Below are positions 57,438 to 64,000 of a DNA stretch of 64,000 bases, piece by piece. The stretch covers positions 267,806-331,805 of the forward strand of contig JAJFKC010000007.1 of assembly GCA_021773435.1 (NCBI GenBank), read 5' to 3'. Source of the stretch: Porticoccaceae bacterium. GTDB taxonomy: Bacteria > Pseudomonadota > Gammaproteobacteria > Pseudomonadales > Porticoccaceae. Position numbers and translations under genes: made by a program. How positions within the stretch are numbered: position 1 is the first letter of the stretch; each line of letters starts with the position of its first letter. The notes beneath the pieces are model-generated. The model was not told the origin of the DNA, did not search any database, and saw nothing but the letters and a program-made list of their open reading frames with translations.

Positions 57438-58235
57438 ATGGATCTAGACCTTAAAGAAAAATCTGTGATTGTTACCGGCGGCGCATCCAATATTGGTCGT
57501 GCTATCGTCCTTAAATTCGCCGAAGAAGGCGCCAATATCACTATTGCTGATCTCGATACCGAGGCAGGTGAGCGAGTCGCGGCTCTAGCGAAAAAGGCCG
57601 GGGCCTCGGCTGTGCAAGTCGTAAAGACAGATATCACTGACCTGGCTAATGTCGAAAGTATGTTTGAGCAAGCGGCAAAGGCCTATGGCGGCGTCGATTG
57701 CCTGGTTAATAATGTCGGCTGGGACAAACTGATGTTTTTCACCCAGACGACGCCGGACCTGTGGGAAAAACTAATCAAAATAAACTACGTGGGCAATCTA
57801 AACTGCACCAAGATCGCGCTTGAATATATGGCCCCCAATGGCGGTGGCTCGATCGTTTCGATCAGCTCTGACGCCAGCCGCCAGGGCGAACCCCGAGAGG
57901 CGGTATACGGTGGTTTAAAGGCTGCCACCAATAGCTTCATGAAAACCATCGCCAAGGAGAATGGTCGCAACAATATTCGTTGTAATTGTGTCTGCCCCGG
58001 CGTAACCGTGCCAGCAACCACCGACGAAACCAGCGAAAACAGCATGTGGGTAGACAAAGACTCCATGTTCACTGAAGACCAGTTCGCGGCTATCGCCAAA
58101 TCCCTGCCTTTAAAACGCATTGGCAGGCCAGAAGATGTGGCTAACGCCGTGGTGTTTTTATCTTCTCAGAAAGTTGCAGGGTATATTACCGGTCAGGTAC
58201 TTAGTGCTAGTGGTGGCTACAGTATGATTGGTTAA
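57438..58235 (+). CDS. badH: 2-hydroxycyclohexanecarboxyl-CoA dehydrogenase, SDR family
   Basis: A 265-residue short-chain dehydrogenase: cofactor site VTGGASNIGRAIV, NNVGWDKLMFF, active-site Ser region SISSDASRQGEPREAVYGGLKAA (Tyr and Lys of YxxxK) and PLKRIGRPEDVANAVVFL. In this operon it should oxidise 2-hydroxy- to 2-ketocyclohexanecarboxyl-CoA, the BadI substrate. AGGAG lies at 57423-57427. A strong two-way terminator follows. Confidence 0.9.
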   Translation: MDLDLKEKSVIVTGGASNIGRAIVLKFAEEGANITIADLDTEAGERVAALAKKAGASAVQVVKTDITDLANVESMFEQAAKAYGGVDCLVNNVGWDKLMFFTQTTPDLWEKLIKINYVGNLNCTKIALEYMAPNGGGSIVSISSDASRQGEPREAVYGGLKAATNSFMKTIAKENGRNNIRCNCVCPGVTVPATTDETSENSMWVDKDSMFTEDQFAAIAKSLPLKRIGRPEDVANAVVFLSSQKVAGYITGQVLSASGGYSMIG

Positions 58236-58275
58236 TGCTCTTTCCTTGCTATTGGGTTAGAAACTCCCTCTCAAT

Positions 58276-58311
58276 CGTAAAAAAGCCCTTCAAACGAAGG
58301 GCTTTTTTACG
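58276..58311. terminator. Bidirectional rho-independent terminator
   Basis: A perfect 15 bp inverted repeat: the left arm at 58276-58290 ends AAAGCCCTT and the right arm 58297-58311 begins AAGGGCTTT, with a 6-base loop. The A-run and T-run on either side allow termination of both badH and the convergent MFS gene. Confidence 0.95.
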
Positions 58312-58345
58312 ATTTCACTGGCACTTTTACCAATACCTGTCATTG

Positions 58346-59536
58346 CTAATAAGCAGCCTGTCTCCGCCTTGACCAAAGCCAGTAACAAACCACCATCGCC
58401 AACACGCCAAGCACCGGGATCGTCGTTAGTAGTACGTTTTGCCAGCCGATTCTGCTCAGCAGCCAGCCAGCCATCAAAGCGCTACAGGATTGCACACCAA
58501 ATATGGTGAAATCATTAAAAGCCTGCACCTTAAACCGCTCTGATTCTCTATAGCTCTGTGGTAACAGGGTGGTGCCGCCAACGAATAAAAAATTCCAGCC
58601 GATGCCCAGCAAGACCAATGACAACCAATAATTAATAAATTCATAGCGGGAAAAAATTACCGCCATCGCCACCAGAAAAGCCGCTGCACCCATACCGATT
58701 AAACCCACTTCGCCAAAGCGCCTTATCAGGCTCGGCACAAACAGCGATGGCAAAAACATGGCGACGATGTGACTTTGAATAACCCACTTGGTATCAATTA
58801 GACTATGACCGTTTTCAAAGTGCATGTGTAAGGGGGTGGCAGTCATGACCAAGCTCATTACTGCAAAGCTTGCAATACCAGAAAGCACCGCCACCCAGAT
58901 TATCGGTTGGGTCAAGATCTCTGTTAAATCACGTCCTTTTTCTGCCGCTGCCTGATGAGTGACGGGTGATTCTTTAAAGAAAAGCAAAACCAGCATCGCA
59001 CTTATAATTACGCCGATCAGCAGTCCAAATGATCCAGCATAAGCAGTTTCAAACAGGTTTTCGCCCCGTATCGCTATTTCTGGCCCCAGAAAAGCAGCAA
59101 CAATTCCGCCAATAAGCACTCTGGACGCAGCCTTTGCCATATCTTCAGCAACGACGCTTTCCATTGCCGCGAAACGGTACTGCTGTCCGGCAGCCAGACC
59201 GAGTCCCAGCACGACAGCCGCCGCTACAAACCACACGAAACTCTGAAGAATCAGACTATGGATAGCCATCAAGGCGCCAAAAGCCGATATAAAGCAGCAA
59301 ATAATAAAGATTGATTTTCGACCCCAACGGCGCATGGCCAGAATAACCGGTAATGTCGCTACCGCAGAACCTAACAGAAAAGCGCCAACTGGCAGCGTTG
59401 CATAGCCCGGATCCGGAGCCAGCTGTTGACCAATAATACTACCCAAAAACACCAGAAAAGAAGCTATTGACATGGTCAGTGCCTGGCAGCACATCAACAA
59501 CCAGACATTATTGTTATTGTTATTGTTATTGTTCAA
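58346..59536 (-). CDS. MFS transporter with poly-asparagine N-terminus
   Basis: A 396-residue permease with 12 membrane helices, first helix VWLLMCCQALTMSIASFLVFL, and the MFS loop MRRWGRKSIF after helix 2. The start is TTG at 59536, with GAGGAG upstream, followed by nine asparagine codons made by an AAC-AAT hexanucleotide repeat. Convergent with badH, it may import the alicyclic acid or a precursor, but the substrate is not evident from sequence. Confidence 0.88.
   Translation of the reverse strand: MNNNNNNNNNVWLLMCCQALTMSIASFLVFLGSIIGQQLAPDPGYATLPVGAFLLGSAVATLPVILAMRRWGRKSIFIICCFISAFGALMAIHSLILQSFVWFVAAAVVLGLGLAAGQQYRFAAMESVVAEDMAKAASRVLIGGIVAAFLGPEIAIRGENLFETAYAGSFGLLIGVIISAMLVLLFFKESPVTHQAAAEKGRDLTEILTQPIIWVAVLSGIASFAVMSLVMTATPLHMHFENGHSLIDTKWVIQSHIVAMFLPSLFVPSLIRRFGEVGLIGMGAAAFLVAMAVIFSRYEFINYWLSLVLLGIGWNFLFVGGTTLLPQSYRESERFKVQAFNDFTIFGVQSCSALMAGWLLSRIGWQNVLLTTIPVLGVLAMVVCYWLWSRRRQAAY
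59508..59532. repeat. Hexanucleotide microsatellite in the MFS start
   Basis: TTATTG repeated about four times on the plus strand, encoding alternating AAC and AAT asparagine codons on the minus strand. A unit of six keeps the reading frame when copies are gained or lost. Confidence 0.9.
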
Positions 59537-59609
59537 ATGAATGGACTCCTCGTGCCGAACTTCATAGAGTTAGGAATAAAAATCGGACTCGATTTTTATT
59601 CCTGCGCAG

Positions 59610-59810
59610 CTAACGCACAAGCTCATCGGCTTGCTCAAGACTTTTGTCAGCCTGTTCCTGCAAAAGCTGCTCAACGCCACGGGCCTTTTCCAGCTCCTTT
59701 CCGTAAATCACACCGGCACCCTCGCCTTCGGTCGGCGTCACCTCTTCCACTTGACGCATAACCAAATACATGGTGATACCCAAAGCAAGAATTAAAACGA
59801 TTATTCGCAT
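59610..59810 (-). CDS. Small single-helix membrane protein of unknown function
   Basis: A 66-residue protein with an N-terminal membrane helix (IIVLILALGITMYLVM) and a charged, glutamate-rich, probably coiled C-terminal tail (ELEKARGVEQLLQEQADKS). I start at the ATG at 59810, preceded by GAAGG. No family is recognised. It lies between the MFS gene and the dehydrogenase pair on the same strand. Confidence 0.6.
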   Translation of the reverse strand: MRIIVLILALGITMYLVMRQVEEVTPTEGEGAGVIYGKELEKARGVEQLLQEQADKSLEQADELVR

Positions 59811-59925
59811 GATGATGGCCTTCAATAATTGATCTATAGAGAACTATAACAAACCACCCAGCGCCAAGCTCCATGGGGATAAAATCCAGAGAGATTTAAC
59901 TACAGCCCCATAGCTATACCCGCAG

Positions 59926-61071
59926 TTAAAGATTATTAAGTTCACCCCAACGGTTCATGTGGAAGCCGATACCACCGAAGGTTTGCTCGGCGACCCTCGC
60001 CCGTTTGAGAAATAAACCCACCTCTTCTTCGTCGGTCATGCCTATACCGCCGTGCATCTGGATAGTTTCGTTACTCACGAGTTTAAAAACTTCCGACACT
60101 TTCGCTTTGGCCAGACTGGCTTGCTCAGCAATGCTAGTTCGATCGGCGCCATCATCTAAAGCAGTCAGTGCAGTGATGACCACTGATTTTGCCAATTCTA
60201 CTTCACAAAACATCCTTGCAGCTCTGTGCTGTAAACCCTGGAAGGTACCGATCTGCACGTCAAACTGCTCTCTCATTTTCAGGTATTCAACGGTTCGATC
60301 AAAAGCTTCCTGCAGGCTGCCTAACATTTCTGCAGACAAACAGATCCTGCCCACATCCAGGATAAAATCCAGCAACTCTGCACCCTGGTTTACTGTCCCC
60401 AAAACTTGAGTTTCTGCTACCGAGACCTTATCGAAATTAATGCGACAGGCATTCCTACTATCCACCATGACACTTGGATGGTAGCTAATACCCTTTGATT
60501 GCGCGTTCACCAGAAATAGCGTGATGCCTTCTCTGCTAGTGGTGTCGCCACTCGTGCGAGCTACGACGATTAGCTCATCGGCCACATGACCGTCTAGTAC
60601 AAATATTTTCTGTCCCGACAGTACGTAATTGCTGCCCTCTTTAAGTGCTTTACAGTCGATATTAAAGGGCGCATGAACGGATTGTTCATCGACAGCCAAA
60701 GTCAGAGAGATTTCACCCCCCACAACAAGAGGCAACAAATCCTTTTTGTGTTCAGAGCTTCCGCCCTCCACAATCGCGGTAACACCTAGTGCACAGGTGG
60801 CCAGTAGCGGTGAAGCAGCGAGCGTTCTACCCGCTTGTTCCATGATCACACCCAATCCTTTATAGCCAAACTCTAATCCACCGAATTCTTCCGGGATAGT
60901 GATACCTCCCCAGCCCAGATCGATCATCTGTCTCCAGGCGTCGGTGGAATAGCCGGTTTCATTTTTTTCGTCGCGAAGCTCCCTTAGATTTGAAACCGGC
61001 AAAGTCGTTGTAAAAAAGTCCCTGGCTGAATCGCGAAGGAGACTTTGTTCTTCTGAATAATTTAATGGCAT
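59926..61071 (-). CDS. Acyl-CoA dehydrogenase small subunit, PimD-like
   Basis: A 381-residue acyl-CoA dehydrogenase: LGWGGITIPEEFGGLEFGYKGLGV, SGQKIFVLDGHVADELIVVARTSG and ETIQMHGGIGMTDEEEVGLFLKRARV. The usual C-terminal catalytic EGT segment is replaced by VAEQTFGGIGFHMNRWG, as in the partner subunits of two-gene dehydrogenases (PimC/PimD, or FadE28/29-type in steroid catabolism). It follows the PimC-like gene by 99 bp. With the badKIH operon alongside, pimeloyl-CoA is the likeliest substrate. Confidence 0.85.
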   Translation of the reverse strand: MPLNYSEEQSLLRDSARDFFTTTLPVSNLRELRDEKNETGYSTDAWRQMIDLGWGGITIPEEFGGLEFGYKGLGVIMEQAGRTLAASPLLATCALGVTAIVEGGSSEHKKDLLPLVVGGEISLTLAVDEQSVHAPFNIDCKALKEGSNYVLSGQKIFVLDGHVADELIVVARTSGDTTSREGITLFLVNAQSKGISYHPSVMVDSRNACRINFDKVSVAETQVLGTVNQGAELLDFILDVGRICLSAEMLGSLQEAFDRTVEYLKMREQFDVQIGTFQGLQHRAARMFCEVELAKSVVITALTALDDGADRTSIAEQASLAKAKVSEVFKLVSNETIQMHGGIGMTDEEEVGLFLKRARVAEQTFGGIGFHMNRWGELNNL

Positions 61072-61092
61072 TGTAAGTTCCTGGAGATCATT

Positions 61093-61188
61093 ATTTTGGT
61101 AGACCCCTATTTTGGTAGACCCCTATTTCGCTAAACCTCTATTCCGACAAATCACAAATCCGGCAAAGCACTATTCCGGTAAATTTAG
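61093..61188. repeat. Six 16 bp degenerate tandem repeats from the end of a dehydrogenase gene
   Basis: Units at 61093-61108, 61109-61124 (identical to each other), 61125-61140, 61141-61156, 61157-61172 and 61173-61188. The last unit is the coding 3' end of the PimC-like gene (codons for L, N, L, P, E and most of the stop). Divergence from the coding unit is greatest in the distal identical pair. Confidence 0.92.
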
Positions 61189-62379
61189 GACCCGTTTGGC
61201 AATAATGTTCAATTGTATTTCTGAGCTGCCACCGTAGATCGTCGTCGCTTTACCGCTCAGCCAGCTTCTTAAGGTTTCCAGTTCAGTGTCAGAAAAATCT
61301 TCACCCTCCCACGCCAGCGCATTAGTGCCCATCGCTTCTAACATTAACTCGTGCTGTATCTGGGCATTTTCAGATCCATAAAACTTAAACATTGAAGTGG
61401 TATCACCCGAAGATGCACCTGCCTTTGCTTCATCAAAGGCTCTTTTGGTAGTCAGCTTAAACGCTTTTCTATTCATAAGGTGTCGAATGATGTTAGTACG
61501 CAGTTCAGGGTTATCGATGCGTCCGTTTACTTCACCGTGATATTGCTTGGCCATTGTGACGAGTTGTGGCACCTTCAAATTTTCACCAGATGGTTGGGTA
61601 GGAGAATTGCCGATAGAAGAACGCTCATGTTGCAATAAGCGCTTACCAACAGCCCAGCCATCATCTAGTTTGCCAATCAGGTTCTCTTTTAGCGCCTTGA
61701 CGTCATCAAAGAAGGTTTCGCAGAACGGCGAATCACCACTGATGAGTTTAATCCGCTTAAGGGTAATCCCAGGCTGATCCATTTCAAACAGTAAGAAGCT
61801 AATGCCTTGTTGTTTTTTCTCGTACTTTCCGGTTCTCACTAAACAGAACATCCAGGTGGCAAGGTGGCCGCCAGACGTCCAGGTTTTTGAGCCGTTAATT
61901 ATAAAATGATCGCCTTTATCTTCTGCTTTTGTTTGTATGTTCGCCAGGTCAGACCCCGCATTAGGTTCGCTGTAACCCTGGCACCACCGAGTATCACCCG
62001 TGATGATATCCGGCAAATGGGCCTGTTTTTGTGCCTCCGTTCCCAGGTCTAAAAGCGTAGGCCCTATCATGGATAAGCCCATACCTAGCAATGGCTCCGG
62101 AGCGTTAACCCTTGCCATTTCACTTTGCAACACCGCATTTTGATGCCGAGTCAGCCCGCCACCACCGTATTCCACAGGCCAGGTGGGAGCCGTCCAGCCT
62201 TTTGTGATCATCGCTTCCAACCAAAGAGCCGAGTCGCCCGTTCTCAGTTTTCTCAGCACACTAAATTCGGCAAATGGATCAGGCCAGCGTTTTCTTAGGC
62301 TCTCAGGGCAGTTTTTCTGCAACCACTCACGAACCTCTATACGAAATGTTTCAATCTCGGACAATCCCTTCTCGGGCAT
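61171..62379 (-). CDS. Acyl-CoA dehydrogenase large subunit, PimC-like
   Basis: A 402-residue acyl-CoA dehydrogenase: GWTAPTWPVEYGGGGLTRHQNAVL, GYSEPNAGSDLANIQT, GSKTWTSGGHLATWMFCLVRT and a closing TTIYGGSSEIQLNIIAKRVLNLP. Pairing with a second, smaller dehydrogenase gene on the same transcript indicates a heteromeric enzyme, as for pimeloyl-CoA dehydrogenase PimC/PimD. Steroid side-chain dehydrogenases have the same two-gene plan and remain an alternative. Confidence 0.85.
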   Translation of the reverse strand: MPEKGLSEIETFRIEVREWLQKNCPESLRKRWPDPFAEFSVLRKLRTGDSALWLEAMITKGWTAPTWPVEYGGGGLTRHQNAVLQSEMARVNAPEPLLGMGLSMIGPTLLDLGTEAQKQAHLPDIITGDTRWCQGYSEPNAGSDLANIQTKAEDKGDHFIINGSKTWTSGGHLATWMFCLVRTGKYEKKQQGISFLLFEMDQPGITLKRIKLISGDSPFCETFFDDVKALKENLIGKLDDGWAVGKRLLQHERSSIGNSPTQPSGENLKVPQLVTMAKQYHGEVNGRIDNPELRTNIIRHLMNRKAFKLTTKRAFDEAKAGASSGDTTSMFKFYGSENAQIQHELMLEAMGTNALAWEGEDFSDTELETLRSWLSGKATTIYGGSSEIQLNIIAKRVLNLPE

Positions 62380-62585
62380 CTGTTGTACCTCTTGCTAAAT
62401 ATCGTCAATCCAGACAGAACACCATTGATCACTGTTAAAAACAACGACAATATGCTTATCTGATACGTGGATTCAACTTTAACTGGTTAAAGCCGATGCA
62501 GCCTAGCCAATAAAAGAAAGCCACCAAATAATTCTGCATTAATTTTTCAAGTGTTTCAAAGATCAACATAAGACCCAATGAAACG

Positions 62586-62609
62586 CCAATGCCTCAACCA
62601 ATGCCTTAA
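62586..62609. repeat. 12 bp tandem duplication
   Basis: CCAATGCCTCAA (62586-62597) is followed by CCAATGCCTTAA (62598-62609), one mismatch, in the leader of the next dehydrogenase gene. Confidence 0.8.
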
Positions 62610-62637
62610 CATTGGGGGAAATAGCAAGGGAAGTAAC

Positions 62638-63789
62638 ATGACCAGCTTCAGATTAGACGAATCACAACGCTTACTACAGGACACCGTACGCCGTTTTGCA
62701 CGGGAAAAAGTCGCTCCCAGAGCCCAGGCCATCGATGAAACCGCAGAATACCCCCAGGATATGTTCGACGCACTGAAAGAACTCGGCTTATTCTCAATAC
62801 CGTTTCCCGAACAATACGGCGGTGCTAACAGCGTATTGTCCGCCTGTGTGGCCGTCGAAGAACTCGGGCGAATTTGCTACAACACGGCCTATTTATTAAT
62901 CGTCCAGTGGGTACCTTTCGGCGCCATTCTGGCCGGCGGCACCGAAGAACAAAAGCAGCGCTTTCTACCCGGTTTAGCGGACGGCACACTGCGCTCGGCA
63001 ATATCGGTTACTGAACCGGGCGCTGGATCTGATGTTGCAGGCATTACCACGCGTGCAGAAAAAGTCGCTGGCGGTTATAAGCTAAACGGCAGCAAATTTT
63101 TCGCGACAAACTCCAGCATTGCCGATTTCGTTATCGTCGCAGCCAAGACAGACCCCACCCTTCGCCATAGTGGCGTCAGTGTCTTTATCCTCGAAAAAGG
63201 CATTGAGGGGTTTGAAATTGGCCCGAGTGAACGCAAGCTAGGCTCACGGGGCGTGCCCTCCTCGCCCATTTATTTAAGCGACTGCTTTGTACCCGAAGCC
63301 AACCGCTTAGGCCCTGAAGGCGAAGGCTTCGCCCTGGTCATGGAAGCGTTTAACAAAAGCCGCGCCATTATCGGTGCCCGCGGTGTCGGCCTGGCCCAGG
63401 GTGCCCTGGACTTAGCCACTGATTATGCGCGGGAACGAGAAGCCTTTGGCCAGGGCGTTGCCAGTTTTCAGGGCGTGCAATGGATGCTCGCCGATATGGC
63501 CACCAAAATTGAAGCCGCCAGGTTGCTGGTTTATAAAGCTGCCGCAGAAGCTGACGCAGGCGTAAAAGGTAAAGAGCTGGCACCTATTGCCGCCATGGCC
63601 AAATTGTTTGCTACGGACATAGCCATGGAAGTGGCGACAGACGCTGTACAGCTATTTGGTTGCTCTGGGATTTCGAAAGATAATCGTATCGAGCAATATT
63701 TTAGAGATGCCAAGGTATTGCAAATTATTGAAGGGACCAATCAAATTCAACGCAATATTATTGGTAAGCATGTGGTGAAGACGTACTAG
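62638..63789 (+). CDS. Acyl-CoA dehydrogenase, short-chain type
   Basis: A 383-residue homotetramer-type dehydrogenase with all landmarks: AISVTEPGAGSDVAGITT, GSKFFATNSSIADFVIVAAK, RAIIGARGVGLAQGALDLATDYARER and the catalytic E365 in IIEGTNQIQRNIIGKHV. The ATG at 62638 follows AGGGAAG; the frame is open to 62578, but that leader is the tandem-duplicated stretch and not conserved in kind. It is divergent from the PimC-like gene across about 260 bp and could act on ring-derived or ordinary acyl-CoAs. Confidence 0.92.
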   Translation: MTSFRLDESQRLLQDTVRRFAREKVAPRAQAIDETAEYPQDMFDALKELGLFSIPFPEQYGGANSVLSACVAVEELGRICYNTAYLLIVQWVPFGAILAGGTEEQKQRFLPGLADGTLRSAISVTEPGAGSDVAGITTRAEKVAGGYKLNGSKFFATNSSIADFVIVAAKTDPTLRHSGVSVFILEKGIEGFEIGPSERKLGSRGVPSSPIYLSDCFVPEANRLGPEGEGFALVMEAFNKSRAIIGARGVGLAQGALDLATDYAREREAFGQGVASFQGVQWMLADMATKIEAARLLVYKAAAEADAGVKGKELAPIAAMAKLFATDIAMEVATDAVQLFGCSGISKDNRIEQYFRDAKVLQIIEGTNQIQRNIIGKHVVKTY

Positions 63790-63812
63790 TTTAAGGTGAC
63801 AGTTTTACCTAC

Positions 63813-63842
63813 AGATAGAGCCGCGATGCGGTCTGTATCTTT
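63813..63842 (+). terminator. Imperfect hairpin after the last dehydrogenase
   Basis: AGATAGAGCCGC can pair with GCGGTCTGTATCT around a GAT loop, with a mismatch or bulge, followed by TT. It lies 24 bp past the stop codon and may be a weak terminator. Confidence 0.4.
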
Positions 63843-63927
63843 CAGATCCAAATCAACGAGTCTGACCTGAATGGCACTTACTTAAGAGTTAAGTCGTTGA
63901 ATACAGGCTGTGTTTAAGGGAAAAAGA

Positions 63928-64000
63928 GGCTGGCTAACGAGCTAAAATTTGGTTGACCAAAACTAGATTCAAGCTCAGGAGCCAGCCTTTATGCACTCTA
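63928..64000 (+). mobile_element. Possible insertion-sequence leader and transposase start, cut by the window
   Basis: An ATG at 63991 opens MHS at the window end, with AGGAG at 63977-63981. That ribosome site lies in nested inverted repeats: GGCTGGCT (63928-63935) with AGCCAGCC (63980-63987), GAGCT (63939-63943) with AGCTC (63972-63976), and TTTGGT with ACCAAA inside. Hiding of the ribosome site in a hairpin is known from IS10/IS50-type transposase leaders, and several IS4-family transposases start MHS. The evidence is thin because only three codons are visible. Confidence 0.3.

Noticed and set aside
61093..61188. Regular 16 bp array considered as CRISPR or as iterons of an origin
   Set aside because: There are no spacers, the last unit is coding sequence, and no replication initiator gene is adjacent.

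Overview
The window looks like chromosome of a heterotrophic, probably aquatic gammaproteobacterium. The evidence is the set of conserved neighbourhoods typical of that class: rpmE next to divergent priA followed by a SPOR-domain protein, a psi-subunit-like gene beside rimI, ilvI-ilvH-ilvC-pssA-leuA, purL divergent from mltF with tadA beyond it, and a RegB/RegA-type redox two-component system. I cannot name the genus. No rRNA, tRNA or CRISPR was found. One possible insertion-sequence edge lies at the extreme right end.

Layout. 1-8.1 kb: a nuclease-like exported protein, ribosomal protein L31, PriA, an FtsN-like SPOR protein, alanine racemase, glutaryl-CoA dehydrogenase, a VOC protein and an acyltransferase. 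8.1-13.7 kb: a tandem pair of D-aminoacylase-type amidohydrolases with patches of near identity, then a single-gene Rieske oxygenase. 13.7-21.5 kb: RF3, an outer-membrane protein, RegB/RegA-like regulators, NfeD/SPFH membrane proteins, RimI and a HolD-like protein. 21.5-28.1 kb: branched-chain amino-acid synthesis (leuA, ilvC, ilvHI) with pssA inside. 28.1-35.2 kb: DUF4124 and DUF349 proteins, ClpB and a TfoX-like protein.

35.2-46.3 kb is a catabolic region for an aromatic acid or related ring compound. It holds a flavin monooxygenase of the HsaA group, two Rieske alpha/beta oxygenase pairs, a PdxA-family dehydrogenase, a BenD-like cis-diol dehydrogenase, AEC and EamA transporters and small proteins of unknown role. 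No ferredoxin or reductase gene is in the window. 46.4-53.7 kb returns to housekeeping: a NIF3-like protein, CnoX, PurL, MltF and TadA.

53.9-63.8 kb is the most coherent system: a MarR regulator facing an operon for an AliB-like acyl-CoA dehydrogenase, a BadK-like hydratase, BadI and BadH, then a convergent set with an MFS transporter and a two-subunit acyl-CoA dehydrogenase (PimC/PimD-like), and one more acyl-CoA dehydrogenase. Together these could convert cyclohexanecarboxyl-CoA to pimeloyl-CoA and start its beta-oxidation. The glutaryl-CoA dehydrogenase at 5.8 kb could take the resulting glutaryl-CoA to crotonyl-CoA.

An unexpected pattern runs through the window: short degenerate tandem duplications (units of 5 to 24 bp) at gene ends and in spacers. 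Several were clearly copied from the last or first codons of the neighbouring gene. Non-canonical starts also appear, including an apparent ATC start for the BadK-like gene.
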